The notes under the pieces are model-generated. The model had not been told where the DNA came from and did not search any database. It saw only the letters and a program-made list of their open reading frames with translations. 64,000 nucleotides of DNA from Scytalidium lignicola (Eukaryota > Ascomycota > Leotiomycetes), in assembly GCA_002812745.2 (NCBI GenBank), contig NCSJ02000074.1, positions 1-64,000 on the forward strand. The letters run 5' to 3'. The position numbers and the translations under genes are program-made. Shown here piece by piece: positions 9,501 through 21,197 of this stretch. The first letter of the stretch is position 1; every line of letters starts with the position of its first letter.

Positions 9501-11033
9501 TCAGCGAATTTTAGAGGTACCCGCACTCCGTCCTGTTAATTCATTTACTAACAGCATAATGTAGGAATAAGCTCTGGTGAGATACGTGTCTACCAGGGGT
9601 GACCGGGTCTGGGCAGCGCCATGAGAGATTTTCCAGGGGCAACTCGAACTAGCCATTGTCCTTTGTCACGATCTCCCAGTTTCCAGTTGCAAGGCCAGTG
9701 TCGTGGACCTGCTTCTGTGGCCCGGAGCAGTCATTCCATGCTCGCAACTTCAAACCTGACTCCTGTAACAGCAATTGCAGTCCGACAAGTGACTTCGTGC
9801 CCTCACCTAGTATCTCTTACTCTGCGCTTCGTACAGCCTTTTACAGCTTCAGCAGCAATCGAGATATCGTGTAGTGATCAGCCAGTCTTGCACTAAGCAC
9901 TAAGCTCAAATCCCATCGAGCCACGCATTGACGCTCGCTGCCGTCTCCGTAAAGGCTAGGCACACAGACCTCTCTCTTTTCAAACAAAGGTCGCATGGAC
10001 GGTGTTCTTCCCCCGGCCCAGCCTGCCGCCTATCCTAGGCCACACGATATGCCTCAACATTGCCCAATCAACCCTGCGGTATCGCCATCGATCGAAGGCA
10101 GGGCTACAACTTGCTAATCATACCACGTGGCTAGGCTGATCTCGTCGTCCCAAAGGCACCGGTAGAGACTGTATAGGCTTTACTTAGCTCGTATTAGCCA
10201 ACACGATGCAAGTCTAGCTTCCGGAGGTGCTCTAGAGCATCGAGACTGCATTGGCAGATCGGGGATTCTGGTTGATCGACGATCCTATGCTGGCACGTGA
10301 CTGGTCAGTAGGGAGCGCGATGGTTCAGCTGCGGCGAGGCCAATCAGGGTGGGCTATGGCAATTGCGTAGCATAGCAGCGCAGCCGAACGTCGCGAGCAG
10401 GCCGGGAAGGTTGTTTTGGGAAGAGAGGGTTGAAGAAGGGGTTGGGCGAGCGGGCTGGGGAAAGCTCCGTCTTTATAGAGTTAATGAACTAATGGTCTTT
10501 AAAAGATGTTCTGTCTTAGTACTAGCTCTGCAAGCGTGACCGATTCGTTCTCTTTAAGATCTGCAACTCCAGTACGTCCTTATAGACATTCGTAATATGC
10601 TCTTTAAAGTATAAGGCTTGTTGTAAAGGGTTCGTAATGAGTCCTGTGGCTTTATGTACGTAAGTACGTTGATAGTAATTGGCCATCGCTTGCTAGGCGG
10701 GGGGATAACCTCTCCTTATCAATTGCGCNTTTTTTTATTTGAAATGAAACATTTAAATGGTTATATAAACTACATACTGTATGCCGGCTCTTGGAAGCGA
10801 AAGCATTGGGTTATTTTGGGAGTAGGGCGGTGTAGGCCGAGACCCCGGAGTGGGGAAAATTGCCCGTAGGGGTGGTCCAGTAGACCTTGGCGCTGGTAGA
10901 CTTCAGATGTAAAGTGAACTTTAAGAAAGTGTATTCCTTAAATTTATTTAAATTAAGTAGCTACTGGTATTGAAGTTCTCGTTCCTTAAATGAAATTAGA
11001 TCTGCGCTAATGTTTACACTTGATTATTAGAAG
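9501..11033. other. intergenic, no gene recognised
   Basis: The first kilobase is moderately GC-rich with scattered short frames, none with conserved features. From about 10460 the DNA becomes AT-rich with one undetermined base at 10729 beside a T-run. It could contain degraded retroelement sequence, but I see no reverse transcriptase motif, terminal repeats or poly-A tail that would support a call. Confidence 0.45.
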
Positions 11034-12993
11034 TTACTCGTTATACTCGAACGCTTCAGGGTCTCTCTCATTCAACAACAAAGGGTCTGATTCAGTATCA
11101 TCCTCCTGATTGTTCTTCACGGCGGTATACCAGCGGACTTTAAGGTCAGATAGCTTCGGAAGATGCGATAGCTTTGGAAGATGCCATGGCTTTGGAAGAT
11201 GCGATAGCTTTAGCAGACCAGATAGCTTTGGGAGACGCGGAAGCCGCGAAAGCCGACGTGGAAGCCGAGGGAATCTCTGATATAAGAAAACGTAGCCCAC
11301 AAAGCCGAGCAGGAAGACCGTGCAGCTGACTATAAGGAGGATTAACCAGAGTGATAGCTAGACTAAGTTAGCATAGAAGGGGGGGAATTGGGATGTCAGA
11401 TGGGACATAATTACAGATGATGATGGCGTTTTGACGACCGCCGAATATCCCATTACCTCTTTCGCAGCATCCAACGCCGCGATCCTCACATACCCACCAA
11501 TATTACCAAGCGTAAAGCTCGTCTCAAACCCATTACGCTCCAGCTCTTGAATCGTCACGAACTCGTCATCCTTAGCCTTCAGCGCCTTAGCCGTCTCTAA
11601 TCTCCACCCGGTCACCTCCGTTGCTCCATTCCAACTCACGTATACCTTTCCACCTTTCGCCCTCACGTCCGGCACCGTTTTCGGGCGTCCCACCCACGGA
11701 CTCTTGAAAATACGGTACGATTTTGCAAATCCAAAGTCGAGGATCTCATAGGCGAGGTGGGGCGCGAAGTGCGCGCTGCAGAGCACCTCTCCGTCCGCTG
11801 AGAACTCGACCCAGGTTGGCGAGTTGCCAAATCCGACAAGCACGTTGCCGCTTTCTGGAAGCAATTGCACGGAGCCTTGGGATACATTAAGAATCTCGTC
11901 TGGGTGAACGTATTTCTGCAGGAGGCTGGCAGTCATGTTCTCCATGTCGAGTCGGATTAGCATACCCTTACTATGCTTGGATGGGCTATGAAAGACGTTG
12001 TTGGCGTGGTTATCAAAGAGGGATATCGTGTTGTTACCCTGCCATGTTACATGGTGTTGCCAAGCAAAATCGGTTGCGCTATTCAGGTCCTTAAATTGAT
12101 TGTTCTTACCGCCGAGTTGCCATAGGATGTCGCCTGTCTTAGCACTGATGCATACGACGGCGTGCATGTAACGGGCGGAGATTAAGTAATCTCCTGAGTC
12201 AATCTTGTCGACACTGTTGATGTGGAAGAAATCAAAGGCGTCATCTTTTGATTTTCCGTGTCCATCCTTCATTGAAGGGCTGCTGAATACATCAGTCATG
12301 CGGATATGGTCTGTGGCTCGCCATTCGTATATCAGATCCCCCGTTTCGATATCGATTTCTTGGAACAGACCATCCTGGATCCAGCAGCTCTTGCCCAACC
12401 CTAAGTCAGTGCAGTCCGCCTTGTGTTTATGGTATATCGTAATGAGCGCAGTGCCCTGTGGGGTGATGCGAAACTCATGGGAGTCTCCTTTGAGGCCTTT
12501 GCCATGCGGGCGTACCGTGTAGGCAACTTCATAGGAAGAGTTAAGCTGAAAGGTCAGACGTGTATTCATGAGCACGAAATGGGAAAACGGTACGTCCTAC
12601 CATCACATATGATTTTTTGAAATGTTTAGAATGACTAGTCTTCTTGTTCTTCGTCCAAAAGGTTAAGTAGTCCTGCCCCTTGTATTTCTGCACGTTCAAG
12701 TTTAGGGTTTGCTCAAATTTATCGTGCCCCAACCATATCAAGTTGCCTTTTGCATCTAGGATGACGGGACCTCGTGCTTGGCCCGTCACCGAAGGTCCCC
12801 TCGGAGTGAGAAGAATATGCCCAGGGTCACAACGGGAATCCCAATGTGTTATCTTGGGTGCTGGCGCCTCAAGGTCGACGGAGTGGAAGCGCCGACGGGG
12901 ATAAATGCCATGGAAGCCCAGATCATAGGAATTGAAGGAAAATGCAGCCACCCAGGACACGGGAAGAGTTGCGAAGAGCAATAAAGACCTCAT
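11034..12993 (-). CDS. arylsulfotransferase-like (ASST family) protein with signal peptide and C-terminal membrane helix, 615 aa
   Basis: Minus-strand exons are 12993-12601, 12545-11415 and 11357-11034; introns of 55 and 57 bp have GTAGGA/TTCAG and GTAATT/TCTAG ends and keep frame. The protein starts with a signal peptide (MRSLLLFATLPVSWVAA) and then has repeated beta-propeller-like blades such as DFFHINSVDKI, GDYLISARYMHAVVCI, GDILWQLGG and WQHHVTW, the hallmark of fungal ASST-family proteins. After the second intron comes one hydrophobic helix (LWLILLIVSCTVFLLGF), then an L-P-K-L-S repeat tract and an acidic tail. It is probably an extracytoplasmic, membrane-anchored enzyme; activity on aryl sulfates is only inferred from family naming. 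Confidence 0.85.
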
Positions 12994-13614
12994 GATAATA
13001 ATGATAGTCGAAAAGGAGGTAGGAATGAGAATGACAATGAAAGGGGAAAAGGGGAACTGGGAAACACCCCATCATAGATGGAGACATGATTTCAGAGTTT
13101 ACACGTAGCCGGAAGACTCGGAACCTAACCCTTGCTCGCTACTTGCCATCGACGATGGGAGGCACGGCGAGATGTATTATTGACAACAACCTCAATTTTT
13201 GATCCAAAGGACGTTTGCAATGAAGATTATAACTCAGACTTGTCGCCAGGAACAGATTAAATCGATAAGATCGATAAGATGGCTAAGATGGGAAAGATGG
13301 TAGGATACATCCGTTGACAGGTACAACATCCAATCACGATTCGAGAGAATGACACTCTTGCAGTTTCGGCCCGCTGAGAGGGCGCATCACGTGATCGTAG
13401 GCTTGGGCTAACTCTATTCGGCTAAACATTAGCTGTAGGGCTGACAAGGTTTATTAGTCATCGCATTGTTTTTGTACAGTCACGTGAACTCTGGTTTACA
13501 GCTTAAAGTTTTATATGTGATCAGCTAAGAGAGTNAAAAAAGTATTATAAGTACAAATAAAAGTTAACGTCATAACTAGTAGTAAATGAGTAAACGAGAT
13601 AAAGTAAGACTCAT

Positions 13615-14080
13615 TACCAAAAAGTTGTTGACGACAAACGGCTGTCTCAACAGACTACTAGGCAACTTCTCTTCCATCACCTCCAAAAGTTCCGGCAAAA
13701 TTACAATGACACTACTTCAGATAATCAAGTTTTGCAGAATATAATAGCCGATTATATTCATATGATTGAGCCTCCTGAAGATAACGAAGCAGAAGAAGGN
13801 TTTTTTTGAAAAGCTAATTTTTACTATTCAAGCTGCTGAGCAAGCTTTAGAGCTATTGATCAATTTCATAGAACACCAGGAAGGGATTTCTCCTAATTAT
13901 TTGAGATTCTTTGAGCGATATGAAAAAGGAGTTAAAAGTGATTCATGTAGATCAACAACAACAAAGTACATTAGATGGATGGATTATATAATCGAATTCG
14001 ATAACTCAATAACCTCGATAACTCGATAACTCGATGACAATCGGACGGATGGATTCCATCGAGATATCGAGAGTTGACTG
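13615..14080 (+). mobile_element. 3' remnant of a pogo/Tigger-like DNA transposon
   Basis: A plus-strand frame from 13615 reads VVDDKRLSQQTTRQLLFHHL and continues to an undetermined base at 13800, after which the frame shifts (EKLIFTIQAAEQALELL, ISPNYLRFF). Close to the end a third frame gives QQQSTLDGWI, which resembles the tail of pogo-type DDE transposases. It is followed by repeated CGATAACTCGA units and an end GATATCGAGAGTTGACTG (14080) abutting TA, like the terminal repeat of that class. No matching left end is found, so the element is 5'-truncated and dead. Confidence 0.6.
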
Positions 14081-14734
14081 TACTCCTCTTATATTCATGG
14101 GGTCTCTTCTGGTGAGTGCCCCAGAGTCACTTCAGTCATCCTGGTTTACAGTATTGATAAGTTCTCTTGCGATGGTCAAAGAGACGTTCCATAGTAGCAG
14201 CCACTTTCTTGAGACTGATTCCTTTCTACCATACAGTTCCTCCCAGCCATGCAAGATCCGTTCTCCCGTCCAGGTGCAACAGATTCTTCTCCCTACCTAA
14301 TGTCACTGTGGATCATCTAAATACGCAGACAAGCCAATAAAAAACCCCCATGTCAGCGACTCATGTAGTCATATTAACAAATTGCTCATCCTCAATAGAT
14401 ACATCATAGTAGTTATATGTGTTCCGTTTGGTTTTTGAGGGGCAGTAACTACAAGAGATATATACCTGTCCCAGCATTTTGAGACGAAGGCAAGATTCAG
14501 ATAAGCGACTGGATGCTGTGGGGATGGTCAACTGGGGGATTAAATAGATAGATAACACCCTGCCCTCGTAATATATAGATAGATGTAGACTACATCTATC
14601 TATCTATTACGACATCTCAAATTACGCCGGTAGATAGATTCCCCGCCTTGCCGCCCTACCCCTTTGCTGTGAGAGCAGATTTCTGTCGTTCCGCGAAAAT
14701 ATATATTTGAATCAGAGCCGATCCATAAAGATAC
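14081..14734. other. intergenic region
   Basis: No coding sequence is supported. The region has TAGATAGA repeats, a hairpin at 14566-14612 and AT-rich DNA just downstream of the stop codon of the minus-strand phosphatase gene. Confidence 0.5.
14566..14612. repeat. TAGA-repeat hairpin
   Basis: TCGTAATATATAGATAGATG on the left pairs with its near-exact reverse complement on the right around a 3-4 base loop, arms about 22 bases. The GATA/TAGA microsatellite also appears just outside on both sides (14542-14553 and 14630-14638). Confidence 0.65.
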
Positions 14735-15681
14735 TTAGGATGCCACATTGATACCATACTTTTCGTAATTGAAGTGTTCTAGATTCGGTATGCTTTCAGC
14801 CCAGCCATCATCAATCTCTCCTAGCTGCCAGTCGTCTCCAACTTCAGTCACTCCCATCCTCCCAGCCAGCACATCTTTCTGCCTCGCTTGATACTCAACT
14901 GCCACATCTGGATGTGGTACCCATACTACCCTCATCCCAGCGCGTCTTCCACCCTCTACCCCAATCACACTATCTTCGAAGACCAAGCATTCATTAGGCA
15001 TGATGGGTTTTCCTCCAGACTCTACCGTCGAGTTCAACGACTGTAACGCGAGTAAATATATGTCAGGCGCTGGCTTTCCTCGACCCTGTCGCACTTGTGG
15101 GTCATCACCAAGGACCAGCCTGTCGGGCTGGAAGAAGCTCAGCAGCCGTTTCGTTTCCGGTTTTGAAATTTTCAATTTGTAAGTATGGCTCTTGGTGCTG
15201 GATGCTAATGCTAGCTCAATCTTGTTTCCAGAAGCACTACGTGCACGGCTGAGATTTGACAGAAGCTTCTCTGCACCAGGCAGCGGTTTGCAGTTCGGAA
15301 AGTTCAGTCGCATTTGTTCACTCGATTCACGGGCGTATTGCTCGCGGGAGATCGGCAACTTCGCCCAGTTGTGGAATACGTTGCTGTTTGACGAGTCCGG
15401 GACACCCATGAGTTGAGCTCGAATCGACGAAGTAAAGGCAGGCCTTCCATACTTTTCAAGAAGCTGGTTTATAGACAAAGTGATTATGTCTTCAGAGTTG
15501 ATGAGAAGCCCGTCCAGGTCGAAAATGCAGGCGCGTATTGCGGGAAACCTGGTGGCAGTCCTTGTTAGCTTCGGGGTTTACATTACCGTACTACTCTCAG
15601 TCGATGGCAAGTACTGCCTCATGCTAAACATACATACATGACTCTATTGGAGGGCGCTTACTCTGTCTCAAAGGGAGCCAT
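14735..15681 (-). CDS. HAD-superfamily phosphatase (HDHD1/beta-phosphoglucomutase-like), 277 aa
   Basis: Exons are 15681-15662 and 15548-14735 on the minus strand. The 20-nt first exon encodes MAPFETE and splices through a 113-bp intron (GTAAGC to CACCAG) to give FPAIRACIFDLDGLLINSED. This supplies the catalytic Asp17 and Asp19 of motif I (DxDG). Motif II is ALASST near residue 125, the Lys is in GRGKPAPDIYLLAL, and the acidic pair of motif IV is in CLVFEDSVIGVEGGRRAGM. An all-alpha cap lies between motifs I and II. Relatives include pseudouridine-5'-phosphatase and 2-deoxyglucose-6-phosphatase; substrate cannot be told from sequence. Without the small first exon the start and nucleophile would be missed. 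Confidence 0.88.
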
Positions 15682-16481
15682 GAGAACTGAACTGAATGAA
15701 GGGCAACTTTGATCCGAATTGACAACATCAGGAGCGATAAAGTTTCATGCCCCGCTTACCTGTTTACATTCGCTTCCACCGACGAGTAGTGAATGCGACT
15801 TTCAAATGTCAGCCAATCAAAGTGCCTATGGCCGACGATAATTGTCGAAAGCACAGGGAAGCGCTGAGGCTGCATCACAGCACACTGCACGCCATCGGTG
15901 TTCAGGCTATATTTATCGTGGAGGAGCATGCAAATCAAGGACGGACGCAAAGTAGCATCGTTAAATAATCAAGGGCTCTCATCGAAGTCCGTGCTCTTTA
16001 CAATGTTTATTGGCTGAAAGCTAGTTGTTCTATGGTCTGAGCACAGACAGCGGGGTGGCTTATTTTACCCAGTCGACCAGCGGCCCGCAGTTAGCGCCCA
16101 ATGCTTGACCACCCTCGAGCAGAGTGCTTCAGAAGCTCTTCAATAGGATATAAGAAATCCAAGATGCGGCACTGCAGGGTAGATAATTTAAGAATGGCTG
16201 CAGTGCATCGCTCTAATCACTCTGAATGGCTAGATTCGAAATTCTGCAACGCCAACCGCTGTGATACTCGGTACTGTACCAGTATGTGCCCAAGTACGTC
16301 AGTGTGGGCTCCCCTGTCAAGTATCTAGTATGTTACCAGGTCACCTACCCAAATGTATCCTACCAGTAGATTCCACGCTATGGACGGAGTAAGTACTTGG
16401 GAAACATTTAACATTGTTTTTGTCCAACACTTCTGCTCAACCTGTCAATGCTACCAGTACGCTAGTGGCACAGGATAGGAC
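15682..16481. other. divergent intergenic/promoter region
   Basis: Upstream of both the minus-strand phosphatase and the plus-strand CorA-like gene. Composition is mixed, with no conserved frame and no repeat recognised. Confidence 0.45.
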
Positions 16482-18348
16482 ATGGAGCGCAAAAAGTTCG
16501 CTCGTAAGGTTTCACACCTCATCTGTCTGCACTCCGTGGTCTAACTACCCGTTATCTGACAGTTACACCCGAAAATTACGCCCGAGCAATCATCTCGCTC
16601 TCAAAGAGGTATTCGAGCATCTCTGCCTTCCCGGGAAACGATTATATCGACATTGGAAGATGGATGCAAGACCGTAGTCTTCTCTACCTAGCAAAACAGG
16701 AAGAAGATGCTATCGTTTCCGCTTCTGGTTCCGAACAGCCTCACGATTTAGTTGTGGTATATAACAGTGGGAAGAAGAAGTGGGATGTGCAACAATATAG
16801 TCAAGAGCAATATAAAGAATTTTCCAATACCACCTCTGTTCCAGCAGAAGGCTTGGGGCAAATAGTCTTCATTCGCGGCTTCATATCACCATCATGGGTG
16901 TCGGTCATTGGGAGCAAATACAACATCGATCCGGAGTTCTTCAAGCGACACATGGATTTTCTTTCCGGGAGCGTTGATAGTCATTCATACGGTTCCCCAT
17001 CACTTGCCAGTTCCTCAAATAACATATTTCGACTTTGTGTGAGCACTCTTCTCCAACGCGATGGTTTCCGTAAACAGGATCTCCAGTCGCAGCGGTCAGG
17101 TCACGCCACTGAGCTCCGGGCATACAAGTTAGAGCTTAGATCTACTAGAGTTTGCTGCGGAGACTCTCTGGTGCGCGAGTACTCCACTGTCTGCTCGTCC
17201 TTCTCTGTGATCGAACAGTGGATCTCACTCTGCATCACGAAAACAGATGCAGGCTGGGCTGGTAAGAGATACATATCGGGAGAAATATATTTGCTGATAT
17301 GTGTACTCAGTTATTGCCTGGATGGACCAAGGTAGACCATTGGAAAAATCGCCTCGGGGACCATGGACAAGTCATATCGAATCCAACGCTACACCACTGC
17401 CCATCCTCCAGCACCATCCTAAGATGGCATTCCGAACCACCACTAATCGTCTAGATCCAGATGCAAATGATTCGGCAAATGTTCAGCAAAGCAGTCATCC
17501 TTCCTCTACATTACGATTCATTGATCGCGCTTGTCGATCTAGCCCGTCGCGCGCCTCATGATCCGCTCTCCATGTGCATCCCATTATTTGCCCATGCGGC
17601 CTTTTCCGAAGTTCAGTTCTTGAATCTCATGGAGTCCAGAATTCAAAATCAGATAAACACCATAGTCGAAGGAGTTCCGGCAGACGCATTGGGCACTCTT
17701 CAATACTTCGCCAACATTCTCAACCGACATTCCCGGCAGCTGAAAGATAGTACTCGTGCAATCTGCAAGTTGGCTGAGCGAAGTAGTCAAGGATTGAATG
17801 GAGTCAACGTGGAAAGCCCGATGCCGAAAAATGTTGTGTCACCGGGTCTTGGCATGAGTACACGCCAGCAGATCTCAGAGACTGAGACGGCTAGAAACGT
17901 TGGATCCAATAGTTCCGACAGTACCTTTACAACAATAGGCCTCTTAGAAGACTATGAACAGCTCCATGTTCGTTGCATCGACTTATCAGAAATGTGCACT
18001 CGTGGCATGACTCTGGCAATGAACAAAGCCACGATAGAGGAATCCCGCAGAGCGATAGAGCAGTCTGAGCGACTCAAGAAGTTGACACTGCTCGAGACGC
18101 TCTTCATTCCTCTTAGCTTCAGCTCTAGCCTATTAGGTATGAACATTGATCTCCTTGGGCAGAACGCGGTGAGATTTTGGTGGTTTTTTGTCTTGTGTGT
18201 TCCAATCACTCTCTCTGCCTACATTTTTTATCTTTGGGACTTTCAGCTTCTAAGGCGGTACTGGGTAAGGTTCCGGAAAGGATATCGCAGTGTTAGGCGA
18301 GACATGATGATTAGAAAGAGTGAGAACGATCCGAGCTATAATGTGTGA
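16482..18348 (+). CDS. CorA-like Mg2+ transporter family protein, about 570 aa, one junction uncertain
   Basis: Exons are 16482-16503, 16563-17261 and 17311 onward (introns 59 and 49 bp, GTAAGG/GACAG and GTAAGA/CTCAG). The N-terminal soluble part contains FPGNDYIDIGRWMQDRSLLY and FSVIEQWISLCI, typical of fungal CorA-like proteins. A conserved stretch PWTSHIESNATPLP then LPLHYDSL follows, a long helix containing STRAICKLAERSSQ, and two C-terminal membrane helices with the LGMN signature at the pore end of the first. Between 17449 and 17494 the reading frame changes: either a 46-bp intron with a poor GTCTAG donor joins TTTN to LILPLHYD in frame (total 1713 coding bases), or there is a one-base frameshift. 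Inferred role: divalent-cation transport at a membrane. Confidence 0.75.
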
Positions 18349-21197
18349 TCTCGTTGTTTCGATGTTTGTAATAATAGCACCACTGATACCAATATCAATA
18401 ATATGACAATATCAGTATAGTACTCGTAGCAGAGAGGAATGCAGTTTTGAGGTGGGACTGCCTTTACACTAACGATTTCAGCATTTGAAATGTAGTAAAG
18501 TAACTCGAGCCACAAAATAGGACGTTATTTGATGAGATAGCGCAAATAGTGAGAGCGGACAGAACGCGAACTACCAATCGAAAGCGTTGCATAAACATGG
18601 CGAATGTTATTTGCTAAAGGCGTTGTTGTGGTGAAGCAAAGAAGTGGAAATATATACCACAGTTTTGTGGTCAAGCTAATCATGAAGTCATAATTACTCG
18701 ATATCCTTCGAATGGGCAACATAAACCGTCCCCGTTTGTCTCCTTTTTTCCCTTGGATTCCTCAACTTCTTTTGCGAGAAGTTTTTGGTATACAGTTGTT
18801 CTTTCCTCAAAAAATCTTACATTATGCTTTGTTGAGTATAACTCTTTATCCGTTCTTAATAAAAAGCCTTATATCTGTCGAAAGTGCGATCGGTCATTGT
18901 TTTATATGCCTTTAAAGATTTTTGCCCATTTCATCGGTGATCAGTAGAGGCAGGCCATCAACAAAATTATAGCAAGCAAAAATTTGAGGACATCGATATC
19001 TTGGAGAAAGGCTCTGATATTTGTTTAGACTTCATTTGGCCCATACAACCTTACGGCCACAGGGCTGCCGTAATTCTCTTTCTCGTTCAGTATGAGAATT
19101 AAAGGGCTCTCTAGGCCATAGAAGAGGACAAGATATAAGTGCAGTACAGGTGCTACTGTGAATGATCATTTAATCTGTCGAATATTTCCCCTCTTCGTTC
19201 ATTGGTCTGTAGGCAAGTCATGACTTGCCTACCGCCAATCACTTCACCCTTTGCCACGATAGCTATGTGATGATAAAGATCGCAACAATCTGTAGTAAAT
19301 TGTCTTTCATCACCTATTCAGATATAGCTTTTTTTTCTCCATCTGTTGCGGTTGCTCGATGTAGAATATACTTCCGTGCATTTGCCCGGTTGTCCAACTT
19401 TACAAAAGACGAATCCCTACCAGGGTACCTGCCATTCTTGGCAGAAGTCTCGCCGGGATCTTATAAATAGATCAGACAGATTCCACTATAGACTCTACTG
19501 CATGGACTGCCATCGCAATACAGAGAGATGTGATCAATGTGATTGAGATGAATTGACGGGATACAGACGGTTGGAAATAGCTTCATCTTTGCACATTAGA
19601 TTCAAGTCAAAGAACGGGCAATGGGACGCGAAGGCGGAATTAACAAAAAAGCGCGATAGACGTATTAATATGTTTTCAATTCTAAAAACATGGAAAGATT
19701 TATTTCCATGGTTCGACGAGCGCAAAACGAAATCCTTCAAAACAGAGGTCCCAACCTTAAAGTTTCAGCAGTATTTCGTTCAAGATAGAAGCAGGTTTTG
19801 AAGACCAATAGAAACACATGAGAGGGAAATATTGTTTAGAAAGTGTGACTTGAGGTCGCAGAAGTCACGTCCTGCTGCGGCATAATTGCCTTTTCGAATT
19901 GGGACACAGGCAATGGAAACCTCACCCATTCAAGTCTTTCCGCAGCCTTGGGGCCAAGACAATTCGAGGGGAAAAGACACGCCAACAACGCTTGTTTAAC
20001 CTGTTACCATACAGCAAAGCAAGTACAGTAGTTGAACTTCTTAGACCTTACATTCCCAAATGCTGGCCTGCTGATAGAAAGGAAGTGTTTCGTAGAACAT
20101 CGATACAACTCTCCAGGAGAGGAATCTAGGACGAGCACCATGCCTCGAGTACTACTTCCACAACGGATCGCGTCGGATTATATATCCCAAAGGGCGAAAT
20201 CACGGTGCACGTCGCCGTCGCGGGAGGAGCGCGAGCTAATAATACCATAAAATCCCCCCCTTTTTTTCTGCCTTCGCGTCGGACGTGTGCGCTCAGACAA
20301 GAATTGCCAGGTCGATGAGGGGCCAATACTAAGCTGGCAATGGACCGCATGAAGAGCCGTGCCTTGCTTCTGCATTTCTCGTAACCGCTTGGATTGGAGA
20401 TTTTGCGGTCAACCCTGGGCGGAGAATGTCTTGGGCGTGCATCGCGACCGCCACGCTGCTACGGCCGGTGATTGGTAGATGGACGCGGTCACGACGCGAA
20501 AACAAGCCGCGTCGCGATCACCGCCCACCAGCACTAACACCCAACTAATTAATTACTGCAGCGTTGCTCTTTGATGAGCCTCGCTGCCAGCTGAGAGGAG
20601 CACAAGTAGGACGAGAAGGGGGGAAAGGCCGCATTCGCTGCGGGTGCTGCGACGTTCCATCCCATACAAATCAATCAATCTCGTCTGGAACCTGGCTCTG
20701 GCCATTCGTTCTGCAGATTCCTGCTCTCCCTGAGAAAGGGTGGTTGACGGCCTCGAAGCAATATATCCTCGCCCAATTCCCCTCCGTTTGTTGTTCTCCT
20801 CTTTTCTTCTTGCAGTTGTTCGCTGTTTGTTGATGATTGATTATTGTTGATCGAGCAAGGCTGAACGGACTTTTATCATTTTGGTGCCGCCCAACTAATT
20901 AAACCACCGAATTACACCCTGAATCCCCTGAACCGCTACCCTAAAGCACCCTGAACCCGCCCCAAGGCAGCTGACGCGACGCTCTCCTCCTCCATCCCGC
21001 CAGCGTTTTCCCTCTTCTTCGCAGCACAACACAACACAACAGACAACTCAACTCGACCACCTCTCCACTATCTGCACCTGCTCCTGACGTGTTCATTCCA
21101 TCTGCCATCTGGATTCTGCTCCTGAGCACTCTCACTCTCACGCTCGACCGTCTCGGCTTGTCCACGCTTGCACCGCTCTTCTCTTCTCACCGCCATC
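18349..21197. other. 2.8-kb intergenic region and long promoter/leader
   Basis: No conserved coding region is found. The first 1.7 kb is AT-rich with only short frames. From about 20130 it becomes GC-rich (CGTCGCCGTCGCGGG, CGCGACCGCC), then pyrimidine-rich from about 20960 into the start codon at 21198. This looks like a large regulated promoter plus leader for the next gene. Confidence 0.45.
19209..19232. repeat. perfect 24-bp palindrome
   Basis: GTAGGCAAGTCA followed directly by its reverse complement TGACTTGCCTAC. It may be a dimeric protein-binding site or a chance palindrome; no other copy was noticed. Confidence 0.6.

Noticed and set aside
9621..9896. Overlapping plus-strand frames near 9.6-9.9 kb
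   Set aside because: Overlapping frames of similar length in a moderately GC-rich region, with no recognisable domain.
20126..20375. Minus-strand frames in the GC-rich promoter region
   Set aside because: Arg/Pro/Gly-biased translation of GC-rich DNA, no conserved feature.
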